A DNA stretch of 64,000 nt, from assembly GCA_028829895.1 (NCBI GenBank), contig CM054181.1:14354001-14418000 (forward strand), given 5' to 3'. The notes beneath the pieces are model-generated. The model was given only the letters and a program-made list of their open reading frames with translations. It did no database searches and was not told where the DNA came from. Shown here in pieces: positions 36,690 to 50,332 of the stretch. This DNA comes from Sinotaia quadrata. Lineage: Eukaryota; Mollusca; Gastropoda; Architaenioglossa; Viviparidae. The translations under genes and the position numbers were made by a program. Numbering within the stretch: position 1 is the stretch's first letter; the number at the start of each line of letters is the position of its first letter.

Positions 36690-39261
36690 CAGACCGCCGC
36701 TAGATTATTGTGCATCTTTGCATTGAATACAAACATAGATGTCACCATTACTCTCGAGACATCGCGTGACCCATTCGCACGGCAGACAACAAAATGGAAA
36801 GCGTCTTTTTCTTGCTTCACATTCAATTCGGTTGGAAATGTTGTCTTTGTTCCAAAGAGCAAAATGCTGGTGGATGTCTGAAATTGTATTCGGATAAAGG
36901 CAATAAAGATCAAATAAGCAGGCGCATGTCTTCTATAGGTGTGACTTTATGGGTATTGAGTAAATTTTGCTTTTGTGGGTGACGACACCCAAATCTGACC
37001 CTGGCAGGCAATGAAAAGGTGTTTAATTCATTTCTACTATACCTACTTCCTGGTAGATAACCATTAAAAAAAAATGTTCAACTATCAACCTATCTTATTT
37101 CTCACATTAACACCAACCTCGCCTATTCTAACTGGTGAAAGATTGCTTTCAAGTTATTTTTTATTCTTTTAACTTGATTTCTCGAAGTAGTACAAGATAC
37201 ACCCTTAGTAATCTCATCAAATGACCTATGACCTCCAGAGAAGTTTTCGCCATAATTACTAATAGACTTCACAGCAAAATATATATTACCTAAGCTACTA
37301 TATGACTTAATCAAAAGTCCGCATGACATCTTTTATGTGTACAAATATAAAATATTCCTCACAGTCTACCAAATCATGCCTGGAGGTGTTTTTCCCATCC
37401 ACTTTCCCCCGAGCGTACAGAAACTATTCTACTGCGATAGTGCTCTTTCTGTAGATAATGGTACTTTAAAACAAAATAAGTCGTTATTCTCTTCTTTTTC
37501 CTTCCAGGAATGCAATGCCAATTACTGCATAAAGTTCTGTCGGTGAACAGTCATTAATTGTAAATTCCAAAAAGCTACACGTAAAAGGAAGCAAAAGTTT
37601 TCTTCCTCGGACAAAAACCGCTCAACAAACATGCTCGTTCTCCAAAGCCAAACTTTCCTCCAATCGGAATGAGTGTTCAAAAGAAGTTTGGGGAGAAAAC
37701 AATGCATGCCTGGTTTTCGTCCTCACGTGATGTACCACATGCTAAACTCGTTTTAAAAATAACAGTTACATGCTAAAGAGGTCAACTATAAACAGCAGTG
37801 GTGAGTGTTGTTTTAATTTCACGTGTACGTTTTTATGTTTGTATCTATAAATATTTGTAGAGAACACATTATATACGGTCATCATATAACAGATGGTACT
37901 GGGAAAACCGTTATGTCAAGAAATAAGGGAACTAACTCATGCTATGATTCACAGGATAGTTGTAAAATGGCTGCTGCTCATCTTAGATAAATTGCACACT
38001 TTAACTTTCCCTAAAACTATGAAAAGAATCGAATATTAAATTGTCAATCCTTTATTACCGACGAGAGACAAATATCTAAGCTGCTTAATGTGTATTCTCG
38101 TGACTAATCATTCTCTGCTGGTCGGTATATGGCACGTGTCATGATCAATAAGACGTTTCACAACAAACAATACATGTCACGCCCCACAATACGTATCACG
38201 ACTAAAAATACATGTCCATTTTTTTGTCAGGGAAATTCGCGTGCAGTAAAGATCCGTAGTGGATAGAAACTGCAGTCAAACAAGAATGAACTTTTCTTGA
38301 ATTTTCATTTTACTAATTCATGGATATTGTCTAATTTTGCTTTTATTATTTAGTTTGGTTGGGAATTGTAACGAGCAAAAGTTGCCGCACATATTTGGAA
38401 TAATTAATGCATGAGCAATACATGGGATATATTCTAACAGTCATCATATTTTTTTGAAGCAGTCAGCATTTCCCACACACTGGGATACTGAGCTAATGGC
38501 CTAGGTGGGTGACAATGATGTTAACCTGACATGTAATCTAAAATAGCCAGCCACATAGCCGCCATAAGTGATTGTGCACGTCTCATACCAAATATATTTT
38601 GTTACAATTCACGTACTGCTGTCTACTAAATAAAATTTATACTGTGAGAATAATCTTCGGTGTTTACAAAATATCTCATATATATACGTACATTACTACT
38701 GGCTTAAAACAATTATAAAACTTACAAGTCCCAAATTTATAACTCTGAATTTATTTCACATAACTGACCTATGCACTTTTAAAAAAATGGATACCCAATG
38801 CACCTATTCACAATGACGGAAAATCTCAGAGTGATTTTAAGAAATGAATTTTCTGTGTGCTAAACTTCACCCTCTATACTTTAGCAATTCTGATTGCTTA
38901 GTTTCAGTTGTCTGGTATTCCGTCACTTGGTCAATGATGAAGTATACTTTGATAGTTTTTACCTACCATCTAGTAACAGTCACCACTTTTGCTTTAAACA
39001 TAGTTTGTTATAAGCACTAATAGCAAGAAAATATATACTACACTTTCATGCATATAAAATTCATGTACTAGAAAAAATTAAATATAGGGCAATGGCAAAA
39101 TAATTGCCACAGTCTGTATGATCGTTTGCTTGTTCTATATCAGTTTCTTGATCACCGTTTGGGCAAAACAGGAACTGAGCCAGTATGTAACTGCCATACT
39201 GAGATGTATCTTGTTAAAGGACATAAACCAGCAGGGATATACTTTCTATGACAGAGCATAG
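36690..39261. other. 5' flank of IAP gene 2 and intergenic DNA
   Basis: AT-rich. Short open frames on both strands (36617-36982, 37123-37707) have no recognised motifs. No promoter element could be assigned with confidence. Confidence 0.4.
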
Positions 39262-40859
39262 TTGTCTGTTCCTATTTTGTAAATTAAATATTATATTACT
39301 TGTTTAATGTCAGCGTGATGTCACCTTTATGTACTGTGTGCTTTGTAAGTACCAGAGTTAAACTAACAACTCATGTGCTAGAACTTGCTGATGTCATCAA
39401 TATCAGTCTTATGTGGATGAGTAGTTTTTATTATCCAATGGTTAAGATTTACAAAGAACAAGACCCGCTAATGGGCTGAGATCAAAGTTTACCTGATGAA
39501 ATAATTCTATTTCTTAATTACTATGAAGGTAGTGTGGCTGAAGACCGGTCTTGAAAGGTGACCATTAGCTTAATGATGAGTTAATTGACTAATTGAAAGA
39601 GAATGCACTTAGAAATATTTCGTGCATTTTGTATTGATACTTGCATTTTATGTAGAGATGTATTATGTGAGTAGACTATTACTTCTATAATTGTGAATTC
39701 TGATGATTGTATAAGTTAAACATATGACATTATTTCTAGTGAACACGTTCGAAACTTATTATGTTGTACTTATTTATGTATGCATGTTTTGAGCTAATAA
39801 ATATTGTTGCAGTAAATTGTAATTTGAGACTTGAATTATAAGAAAGAATGGAATGAGAAATGATAAAGTGGAAAACTTAGCATTGTTCCTTGATTATAAT
39901 TATATTTTACAGGGAAGATGCAGCCTTTCTAGAATTTTCTTCCTAGATCCCGGTTTATTGGTTTATAAACTGTTACGACCATGGTAGATTCAAGAAGTAT
40001 CTACCCAGTGTGTAAGTGTAAGGATACAATGCACTCTGTTAATGTATGGTGGCAAAGAATGCTCCAATACAACATGGAGTTTCTGGTATAACGAAATTAC
40101 TGGAAATTGCTACATTGTTATTCTGCTTGAGGGAAGGAGCACCAAGATTAGTCTGAAGAGAACAATGGCTTGTGGAACATTCTACAGTGTGACAGAGGAG
40201 CATGTGAAGAATTGACAATTCTATTGTGAACAATATACTTATGACAATTTTATGAAAGCATGTGAAGGACTATTGTGGCGTCGTCATTGACAAGGTTATG
40301 TGCAAATTATTACAGTTTCATCTCTCCATAACTCTATTTATGTTCTGTGATAAGAATGATCCTGTGATCCTGTGATTGACACTAATCTGCTGAATTATGT
40401 GTTAGGATATATGACTATATAAGCATTAAAATTATTCAAATGTGGTTTTGTGGAAATATTGATGTCAAAAGATCTTTTCATTGTGTTTGTTATATGTATA
40501 TTTGATTGCTGATTCAAGTAACGTATTGCTAAATTTATTGACCTTCTTACACATATTGATAACCATATGTTGGAGAGATAGTGGGTGGACAGGGGCTCGC
40601 TAAATATAGATTAAAACGGATTTATATTTTCCTTTGGTAAGAAGTTTTCCCCTTACGGAAAATATTGTGTGACAGTAAATGTTTGTCTTTAATGTTGTGA
40701 AAGAGAGAAAAGTGCCCACATAACCACCAAGTGAGAGAGACGAGTGGTGCCTTCTGTGGAATTATTAACATAGATTAAGATTCTCAACATTGTCATAATT
40801 AGTTATTGATAAATAATAAGAATAATCACAGCCAATAACTAGGGTGGTGTTGTGTCACA
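39262..40859 (+). repeat. Dispersed repeat family A, full-length copy
   Basis: About 1.6 kb, the plus-strand partner of the copy at 24406-26042, ending AACTAGGGTGGTGTTGTGTC then ACA. Start estimated from where similarity to the other copies begins. No coding sequence. Confidence 0.72.
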
Positions 40860-42500
40860 CACTCATTATTAATTTAAGTAAAGGACATCTCACTACAATC
40901 ATCATATGGATCTAATCACTGACAATTGAGAGGGAAAAAAGAAATAGATTACAAATTACAACTTCTGAAAAAGAAATGCAAACACTTTAATACAAAACTG
41001 CACTTAAAAGTAGAATCCAGTATTGTCAATATGTAGATCTGTGCAAAGTTAGGGCCTTACTAAGCGTAATAAATCTATGCAATAAAATGGAGTCACAGTT
41101 CGTTGTACAAAACACACCAATATACCGGCTATAACTGTCAGTTACAGGCAATCGTGACTGAAACTGGGAGTTTAAAAATGCATGCCCCAAACAAATCAGT
41201 GCAAGTGGAGACTGGTATTCTGTATCATTCACGTGTTTTAACTTCACCTTAAAATAGATTCCTTCACCACAGGTGAGTCAAAAAGCCAGAATGAATCGCT
41301 GCATTCCAATCAGTGTCGGGTCCAGCTGACCTGCATGACTAATACAGTGTCACGTGATTAATCAACAGTGAAGGCTACCTTAGAAGAAACTCACACGAAA
41401 CGGTTAGTTTCATGCTTTACAAATAGCCTAACTTGTACAGTGATTTTACATTTTTTAAACACGTGCATTAGCTATTGTAAAGTATAGGGTTAACTCTCTT
41501 TCAAAATTTCAAAATTTCAAAATTCTAGCGTTAATGCCATAATTACATAGTCTTTATATTATGACGTAACAAAATATTTTAAGACGTCATTGCTGATGAG
41601 GACTTTCTACTGCCAAAAATAAAAATAAACCCACTACATAGGTATTTCAATTGATGTGATGTTGTCACACTTAGTAACAAATAATCTTAGAAGTCTTAAG
41701 AACATGATGTCTTTGGTGGAGACCTACGCCGACAGACTTTTCCTCCTCCAATTATTCTAAGAGTAACGTCCGTACATAAAGTGGTAAGCAAAAAGCCAGC
41801 CGTACGGTTCGATTCCTTGCCTCTTTATAGCCAGCAGGCCTCCAGGTGGCCCAAGCACCAATACGAATTTACTGATAATACGATGCCTACAGTTATATGT
41901 TATATGTTTGGATTTGCACATCTGGACTGCGGGGTTTTTGGGAAATCGTTTGCGTCACAGGGTAATAGCGATCTCCTTGTTAGCCTGACCTAGGGTTTTG
42001 TTGACATTTTTCTTCCAGAAATAAGCAAAAGGTGAGAATGACAACATTTTATAGACCATATTTTATATCTGGTTTCCCCAGTGTGTAAAAGGGGCTAAAT
42101 AGGGGAGTGACGCAACATCTAGTCATGCAGGAGTTAAAGAATCCCGAAACACGTCATTCCGATCTATTAAGAATGAATAATAATATACGTCATCACTTAG
42201 GGCTTATTAGATTGTTAGGATTACTGACATTTAGTGTTTGCTATTTTTTTTAGTGCGCTTATTAGTGTACATTATCCTGCAAATGACTTTTCTAGTCTGC
42301 GTGATGAAAGATATTAATCTTTCTTTAAGCTTACACTAAAACATTTTTCATTTATTATTCTGATTACATTATTCATTTATTGTTTAGACTATCTTATTCA
42401 CTTCTTATTCTGGTTAACACTTTTAAAAGAGAGCAATAGCACTTCCTGTTTGGCTGTCCTAGAGACTCGCATTCACTATTGAGGAATTATAAGTGGTTTA
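40860..42500. other. Intergenic DNA
   Basis: AT-rich with no gene seen. Contains a possible tRNA-derived SINE head near 41770-41820. Confidence 0.4.
41772..41820 (+). mobile_element. Possible tRNA-derived SINE head
   Basis: A perfect pol III B box (GGTTCGATTCC, 41806-41816) lies about 30 bp after an A-box-like TACATAAAGTGGTAAG. The rest does not fold as a tRNA by eye, so a SINE relic is more likely than a tRNA gene. Two promoter-like boxes are weak evidence. Confidence 0.35.
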
Positions 42501-42510
42501 GTTTGACATA

Positions 42511-43330
42511 GTTGATATTCCTGTTAGGCATATAGCCATTGATCTTATTGGAAATTTGGGCACCCCATCAGTCTGGGGTATAGATGGATCCTCACCATCA
42601 GTGATTATGCTACATGATACCCTGAAGTTGTTGCTCTTAGTTCTTAGTTCTATTAGTACCATGTTCTTAGTTCTATTAGTACCATGTTCTTAGTTCTATT
42701 AGTACCATGTTCTTAGTTCTATTAGTACCATGTTCTAAGTTCTATCAGTAACATGTTGGTAGCCAATGTGCTGTTCAACATTTTCTCATATGTAGGATTT
42801 CTGGAACAAATCTTTTCCAATAAGTGGAATCAATTCATGAGCGAGTTAATGAAAGATTAATCAACTATTGAGGGTAAAGCAACTTACAACTACTCATTAC
42901 CATCCTATGTGTAACGGTTTAGTCAAATATCCTAAAGCTACTCTTACCATGTCCTTGAGAAAACTGTGCATATAAAAACCATGTAGTCAGGATGTGTACT
43001 TGCTAGAACTTTTTTTTGTGTTGCATGAAATACCACAAGATTCAACCCATTTTACACCCTTCCAACTCTTATATGGATGAACCGTTGTGGGACTCATGTT
43101 AATATTATGAGAATATTGGACAGAGAGCAAGTTTGCAGAATCTGTGAAATGTATATATCAAAACGTGATAAAACTTGCAAACTGCATTGATACTTAATGT
43201 CAGATAGCGGCCAAGAATGTACACAAAAGTAAAGCTAGACAAGCATATCTGTACTACCATAAGATGAAAGCATGTAAAAGTGAAGTCGGTAAGCAGGTGT
43301 TGTTGTTACCTCTTCACCTAAACAAAATAG
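42511..43330 (+). pseudogene. Ty3/gypsy integrase fragment, decayed
   Basis: Frames with one or more shifts give IAIDLIGNLG, RWILTISDYAT, FLEQIFSNKWNQFMSELMK and, near the end, KSEVGKQVLLLLP. These are core and C-terminal motifs of a retroelement integrase. A 23-bp tandem array interrupts it at 42648-42755. It is followed, not preceded, by reverse transcriptase sequence. Confidence 0.72.
42648..42755. repeat. 23-bp tandem repeat, about 5 copies
   Basis: Unit TTCTTAGTTCTATTAGTACC plus ATG, inside the integrase fragment. Confidence 0.88.
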
Positions 43331-43394
43331 ATGTATCATAGCAACGACCCTGTGAACTCAAGAAATTGAGTGGGTACAATTTCCAAACTTAGAT

Positions 43395-44380
43395 AGGAAC
43401 TAAAGCAAACATTTTTCATGCTAATGTGACGAAAGCATATCAAGAAATCCAAGATAACATGGTCACTACTATTATAATGGAGGACGATACTACCTCTGGA
43501 CCCAATGCCGAATCCGTACCACATCCAGGTTTAAGAGACGTTGAAACTGTTAATGATGTTATTTTAAATTCAGAACTCTCATACTCTGATGCTCAAAGGT
43601 TTTGAAACTCGTGACCCTTTTACCGATAAACCCTGAAATATGAGTCTGTGCAAATTTATGGTTGCATTATGGGATCATATATATAATTATAATCAGATCT
43701 GCTTGAAACTGTGTTTTACCTTACACTAAACCGGGATGCAGTAAAACAGGAAATTGACGCTATATTAGGATTAGGTATGATTGAGAAGGCAGAGTCCATG
43801 TATAGTTCTCCTATAGTCCTAGTTACAAAGAAGGCAGTCCATGTATAGTTCTCCTATAGTCCTAGTTACAAAGAAGGATAGCACACACTGATTTTGCATG
43901 GACTACAGACATCTGAACAAGTTTATTGTTTCTTCAGCTGAACTGATGCCTTAACCAGATCATCTTTTCGGGGTCAAAATATTTTACTAAACTAGATTTG
44001 ATAAAATGTTTTTGGCAAATTTCAGTCTGTGAGGCAGGCAGGTTGAAATTAGCATGGCCAATATCAAAGGTGAGTAATGTCATTCTGCATTTTCAGTCAC
44101 AGTTGTTTTCACTAAGATAATGTGATTGCTCATCAAACCCATGAAAGAGGAATCTGTCTAACTTCATGGATGACGTATTGGTGGTTTTCCAGACCTTGGA
44201 AGAACACATCCATGTATTACAGATTTGAAGGAATATAACCTTACTGTTTGACCAACCAAATGTTTCTTTGGACATTTCAAACTTGAATATTTGGGACACA
44301 GTGAGACAAGGTATCCTTTGGCTAGAGGCATTAAAATGAGAAAGCTCAAAGAAATGTCTAAAAGACAAATGTTAAATCCG
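43395..44380 (+). pseudogene. Ty3/gypsy reverse transcriptase fragment, decayed
   Basis: After an integrase-tail-like segment (FHANVTKAYQ in one frame) come QEIDAILGLGMIEKAES, MYSSPIVLVTKKDS, FCMDYRHLNK and the catalytic-box-like FMDDVLVVFQTLEEHI. Stops and frameshifts prevent translation. A 44-bp tandem duplication lies at about 43788-43876. RNase H is not recognisable. Confidence 0.75.
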
Positions 44381-44403
44381 TTGAGGGGGAGGGGGGCAGG
44401 TTA

Positions 44404-44856
44404 CTAGTGGTGCCAACGGGTATCCGTTGTCGTGCTAATATCCAGGTAGTAAAATTGAGAACGGGTACCTGTGGTAATGTGGCTATTTATATCTATACAT
44501 GATTTAGCACACTCCCCCTCTGGTCACACTCGTAGATGACGGTCTGCTAAATCGTGCCGGCCGTGGGTTGGTATACACGCTGAACAGAATAATTAGATCT
44601 AATTATTTACGACATAGATCATCAATCACCATAGCTCAGGTCCTTTCTTTTCGCTTGTGATTGTTGTGCTCGTTAACAAGTGTATCATGTTACTGACGCT
44701 AATAAGACTTCAGTAAACAAACTTGTCAATAAGTTAAATAATATAATATTTTTAATAAGGGGAAGACATCGTCTGTGTGGAGTCACACCAAGCGATTGGA
44801 TAGTGACATGGCGAAATGCAATCTGTGCGATGAAATTCTATTGGCGACGGGTGATT
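44404..44856 (+). mobile_element. hAT 5' end with BED zinc finger (fragment)
   Basis: The start (TAGTGGTGCCAACGGGTATC) looks like a hAT terminal region. At 44770-44856 one frame reads SSVWSHTKRLDSD, then AKCNLCDEILLATG, the first half of a BED finger with its Cys pair. The His pair is missing because family A sequence begins here. It is a truncated transposon. Confidence 0.58.
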
Positions 44857-45640
44857 ATCCAATGGTTATGATTTATGAGAACGAAACCAGCCAATGGGCT
44901 GAGATTAAAATGTTTATTTGCTGTAGAGAAATCTACTATCAGTGTGAGTGTAATACAGTGAGAAGAAGCACCCAGGTTAATGGAACAGTGTTTTTCAATG
45001 TGGAGTGAGAAAGCATGTGGAGCTGATGTAAAAACTGCTAACAATAACTTGTGTCTTTGTTTCTAGATCGTGCAGAAGGACTATTGAGGCAGCAGTTAAG
45101 CAAGGTTATGTAAAACAGTTATCGCTTATCTCTAATAACTCCATTTCTGTCTCTGATAAAATTATCCTGTGATTTGTTTTGACATAATTGTTGAATTGTA
45201 TTTTAGTATATGACTGTGAAACATAGTAATTATCTGAACATGGGTTCGTGGAAATATTGATGTCAAGTAATCTATTTCATTGTATTTGTCATATGTATAT
45301 TTGATTGTTGATTTAATAAATTTATTGTTAGATTTATTGAATTCTTATGCACATTGATAAGCTTATATTCGAGAGGAAAGTGGGTGGAGGAGGGGGGCTT
45401 GCTAAATATAGATTAAAGACGGATTTGTCTTCTCCTTTAGTAAGAAGTTTTCCACTCACAGAAACATTGTGTGACAGTAAATGTTGTGGAAGAGAGAAAC
45501 GTTTACAGCACCCGTATATCCATCCGCCAAGTAAGAGAGAAGAATGGTGTCTGCTGGAGGATCATTAATAAAATAAATTAAGATTCTCATCACTTGTAAG
45601 TAGTTTTGGATGGTTAATTAATTAATAAGGTTTAGGTGTA
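44857..45640 (+). repeat. Dispersed repeat family A, partial copy
   Basis: Begins at TTATCCAATGGTTATGATTT, which matches 39430, and runs to the GGTTAATTAATTAATAAGG region near the family end. It lacks much of the middle. It directly abuts the truncated BED finger. Confidence 0.68.
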
Positions 45641-46112
45641 TTAACTAAGTTGTGTTGGAGTCACACTGTCCCTTTGTTGTTCGTTTGTCACATTTCTTTC
45701 TGAGTTTATTCAGTAAGCTTTTGTCTGTTCTGTATTTTCCAGTTGATGTTTTTTCATCTTCGTATCTTCAGTTGCACGCCCTTGATTTATATTTCATGAA
45801 TACACATTATTACATCACAACATACACCTGCACAGGTGCAATGAATAATATTTGAAGCTAATATTTGTCTAACAGAAAGATTGGAAAAAAAAAATCAGGC
45901 ATCAACTCACACTATCATACTTCTGAAAACAAAGGCTAGTACAAAGATCTCATTTTATTCCTCATATCCTCTTTCCATTAAAATGAAAGGAAATAAAAAT
46001 AAACTACAAAACAGTCCATCTTCACACAAAGAAAACACCACAAAACTTCAACACAAAAATATACACGTGTGCTCGTTATTCCACTGTCGGAAAAGAAAGA
46101 TTAATTTTTAAA

Positions 46113-46310
46113 CAGTGTCGTGTGTACAAGTATGTTACATTCTATGCTGAACAAATCAAAGTTTGAACCAGAACAAATTAGTGTCATGTGTACAAGTATG
46201 TTACATTCTATGCTGACCAAATCAAAGTTTGAACCAGAACAAATTAGTGTCATGTGTACATTCTATGCTCACCAAAACACAAAGATTAAAACCAGAACAA
46301 ATTTTACTGA
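46113..46310. repeat. 66-bp tandem repeat, about 3 copies
   Basis: Unit contains GTGTACAAGTATGTTACATT, then ATCAAAGTTTGAACCAGAAC. Its length is a multiple of three, which explains the open frame across it. Confidence 0.85.
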
Positions 46311-46656
46311 AGAGGAGCAAAATAATACTGAGAAAAATTGTTTGTAAGGGTGCGCATGAACACGATATGTACAGTCTATTGTCTATGTACAACACACACC
46401 TTCCACCGCCCCCCCCCCCCCCCCCAACGCCTAAAAAAGGAAAAAGAAAATTACATAAATAAAAAAACTCTGTACAATGTTTTCTTTCTCTGCATTTATT
46501 TATAATTTTGCTTTTACATTTGTAAATGTCCTCAAGTCAAAATCCACTTGCCGACTGTATCATACGAACTTGATGTGTTTGAGATTGTAACAAACGTTAT
46601 TTAGTCAAAATCTTGGCTTTAAGAACTCAAGCCAGTTCACTCGCTCCCTCTCACTC

Positions 46657-46688
<32 letters not shown>

Positions 46689-47584
46689 TTTACATTTTCT
46701 GATTATTTACAACACATTTTAAAATAAGTATCCGTGATCTTTCTAGTGACTTCACTGAATACTAACCTGTTTTTCTTGTCATTAACTGAATATTAACCTG
46801 TTTAGCTGGTTCCTTCGTCGACAAAACAAGCCTAATCTGCAAACAACGACACCTCTGCAAGCAACCGAAGTACGCATCCGAACAATAATTAGTTTCTTTA
46901 TTTTTGAAATCGATTTCCACACTGGCCTGTAACGAATGTAGAAGGAAACTCAAAGGATTATGGGATGGGTGAAGGTGAAACGAGGTCAGTATTGCTCATC
47001 TAAATGCATTCTGGGAAATCGACTCTTCACCATTGGGTACTATTTCGAACCCGAAATACTCTGTCAGCAAAAGTCACTATATTTTTCACTTAGAAATTAA
47101 CAATTGTCATGTTAGGAAACAATAGAAGTGAGAGGAAATGTGAAACTCCCGATAGTTACAGGTTTTCTTGTAGATAGGCGAATTGCCTTAATGTGTTAGG
47201 TAAGGGGAGAGAATCCGTCCAATTCATGCAAATGACTAGAAACAAACACAAAAAAATGTTGAATGAAAGTTAGGAAAGGAAAGAAGACACACTAGCACAG
47301 AATTATAATTTGTTTTGTTTTGTTTTGAAAGTACAAACAACGCGAAACAAGGAAGGAACGTTAAAGGTAACAATAGCATAAACAAGATCAAAATTGAAAA
47401 ACACGTCATGTAATTCATAATATACACATACAACGAAAGTAAATAATTAAAATGTTAATAATACTACCTATGAGCAATGATTTTCACACAATGATTTTAT
47501 TCCATTCTGGCAAATTGTTTGCTGAAAAGGAAGCATTTCCATCTATCATTTAACACTTTAAAATAGAATGAATTGAAATAATAA

Positions 47585-47745
47585 TCCTAGTATATAACGA
47601 TCTGCAATAACAATCCTGACAAATAATGATCCTATTATATCTGCAATAACAATCCTGACAAATAATGATCCTATTATATCTGCAATAACAATCCTGACAA
47701 ATAATGATCCTATTATATCTGCAATAACAATCCTGATAAATAATA
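47585..47745. repeat. 39-bp tandem repeat, about 4 copies
   Basis: Unit ATAATGATCCTATTATATCT plus GCAATAACAATCCTGACAA. Confidence 0.87.
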
Positions 47746-48349
47746 ATTCCTGTAGAGATTAAATTCAAATAATCAATCCTAATAGATAACGAACTGAAAC
47801 ATTAGTCCTAATAGATAACGAATTGAAATATTAATCCTAGCAGGTGTGAAATATTTCATCCATTATTTATTTTATTTCAATGGAAACGAACCAATGAAAT
47901 AAATGAGTGAACAGTTCGGTACAACGTAACCCAATATTTAATATCATGGCGCGAATGCTGAGGTCTGAACAGACGCATTTTTCTTTTCATACAGTTTGGT
48001 GTGCGTGTACTGGTGTCTATTCATGCGCTGGTACCTATTCCATTCACAAATTATCGCCCTTAAACAAACCTTTACCGCATGCATGTATGTACCAGCAGAT
48101 ATCCCTTCACAAATTGTCGCCCTTACAAACCTTTATCGCGCGCACGTACGTACTAACAGCAGACTTTTTTTTTTTTTTAATGAATGCTCAATCATTTGAA
48201 TGTCGATACACTTGGAAATAACTAATCTACAGTTTCTACTCGTTATCCTTGTTTTTATTTTCGAGACATAAATATTGCAAATACACCCCCACTCTTACCG
48301 CCCCAAGAACTCACACAGGCGAGCGAAATAGACACAATATACGTCATCA

Positions 48350-48455
48350 CAAATTAAAAGCCAAAACACGTCATCACAAATTAAAAACCAAAACACGTCA
48401 TCACAAATTAAAAGCCAAAACACGTCATCACAAATTAAAAGCCAAAACACGTTGA
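48350..48455. repeat. 27-bp tandem repeat, about 4 copies
   Basis: Unit AAAAGCCAAAACACGTCATC plus ACAAATT. Confidence 0.87.
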
Positions 48456-50049
48456 ATTAATTGTTGTAGCCAAAGATCAAAATTAACGGTGGTGACGAAA
48501 ACTACAACACGGAAGAATGAAGTTTCATTTCTGTCTTGCCGTTCAAAAAGAAAGCAAGAAGGAAAAGAAATGAATGAGTGAGTTACACTGTACACAGTAC
48601 ATACTCTGAGAGAATCCTGACTGAAAGAAAGATCAACAACTAAAAATGGACAGATACTCACAAGCACAAACACATATATTCAAACCTACATTCATACAGA
48701 CACACACGCACACACAAACACAAAACTAAAAACATCATAAATTATGTAAATTGCTAATTCTTCAAGTTAATCCAAAACATCAAACTTTTTTCCTGTAATA
48801 AACGCAAAATATGCAATAATATCAGTCCATTATTTAAATATCAGATTGAAATCTCTTGATGTATAATAGTCATTCCCAAATTATAAACTGAAATTTAAAG
48901 AAAAATGTGGGATTTAAATGATGCAAAATATCAAAATACATACGTAAAATGAACAGTGTCAAGAAGACAAAAAAGAAAAAGTGACACATTTTTTGTTTAT
49001 TATTTGAAGTATCTTTTGAAGAGTCATTAAATAAGAACATTTATAAATATCTCTTTATGGATATTCATCACGTACAAATTTAATTATTTTATGCAACTAG
49101 ATACTCCTAAGAGGGAATGTATTGTTGATATTTTTCTTTTCCATATATTTTTTGCTTCTTTCTCTCTCCGTTTTACACTTCTATTCGGCACACAATTTTA
49201 ATACATTAGAAGTTAAGTGTAATTTCTGGTAAATAGTCTGGATCCTGTATGATCGGACATTAACTAAAAATTTATTTCACATAATAACAGTGAAAAACAA
49301 TACACCTTATTTCAGAATACATAATAATCAACATAAAAATAAAACATATCCAGAGCTGTTCTTTCAGTTTTTCTCTTAGCAAATACTTTTCTTTCAAAAA
49401 GTTTGTCGATGCATTTGCTGATTAAAGCGACATGAACAGATGGCAAACACTCGCTGGAACTACAAATAATTTATTTGACAAATTTCCCGAGAGGAACAAA
49501 ACTTCAGCCAGAAAACAGAATAGGAAGTCAATGGTGGGCTTAATTCTCGATTGTTCTTTTTAAGTGTTCATCTGGGCGTCTTTAATATGAAGTCGTTTAT
49601 GAACACAAACTTTAGGAAACTTCCTAAACAAATGGCGGTCGCTTGTCAGTAAGACAAGGACAGTCTCGACAATACATTTACTTTCTTTTTAAAAACAAAA
49701 CTATCAGTATCATGAAGGAGCAGACACGCATTAAACGAAGACAAAACACAAGAAATGCGGAATTCTTCTCAAGTCCTGCGCGTCGTGATGCTTGAATGAG
49801 TTACAATTGAGTAACAAATGCGTTTATCAAAGTTATCCCCCTTTCATGCAAGAAAGCATTTTTCTATTCAGGACATAATGAATGTCAATTGTCATTTGTG
49901 CTGTTTTCCTTCACTGGGCTTAGTTTGATACTTAACCATATGCAGAAGTGGAGTTTAGCTCTGCAAGCCCACTGACCAGCTGGGATTCCAGCGACTATAT
50001 TGTTCTAGAGCCAGAGAAAAGTGTTATTTGTTGCTTGATGAACAAACTG

Positions 50050-50150
50050 GTGGGTGCGCAGGCGTCGTGGTGATGATGTCACAAGGTGTCGTGATGACGT
50101 CACAAGGCGTCGTGGTGATGATGTTACAAGGTGTCGTGATGACGTCAAAT
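50050..50150. repeat. Short GATGACGTCA-rich tandem repeat
   Basis: Alternating GTGTCGTGATGACGTCACAA and GCGTCGTGGTGATGATGTCA units. The TGACGTCA palindrome occurs by repetition. Confidence 0.75.
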
Positions 50151-50289
50151 CAGTGAACTGACCAGTCATTTCTTTCTCTCTCCTATTCAAGCACACGTGT
50201 GTATCATAAATGTGTCAACACACTAGCAGCACATATACACTTTTACTGTCTGTCTCGCCAACACACCCACTGTACTTCATTCCCCCCCC

Positions 50290-50332
<43 letters not shown>

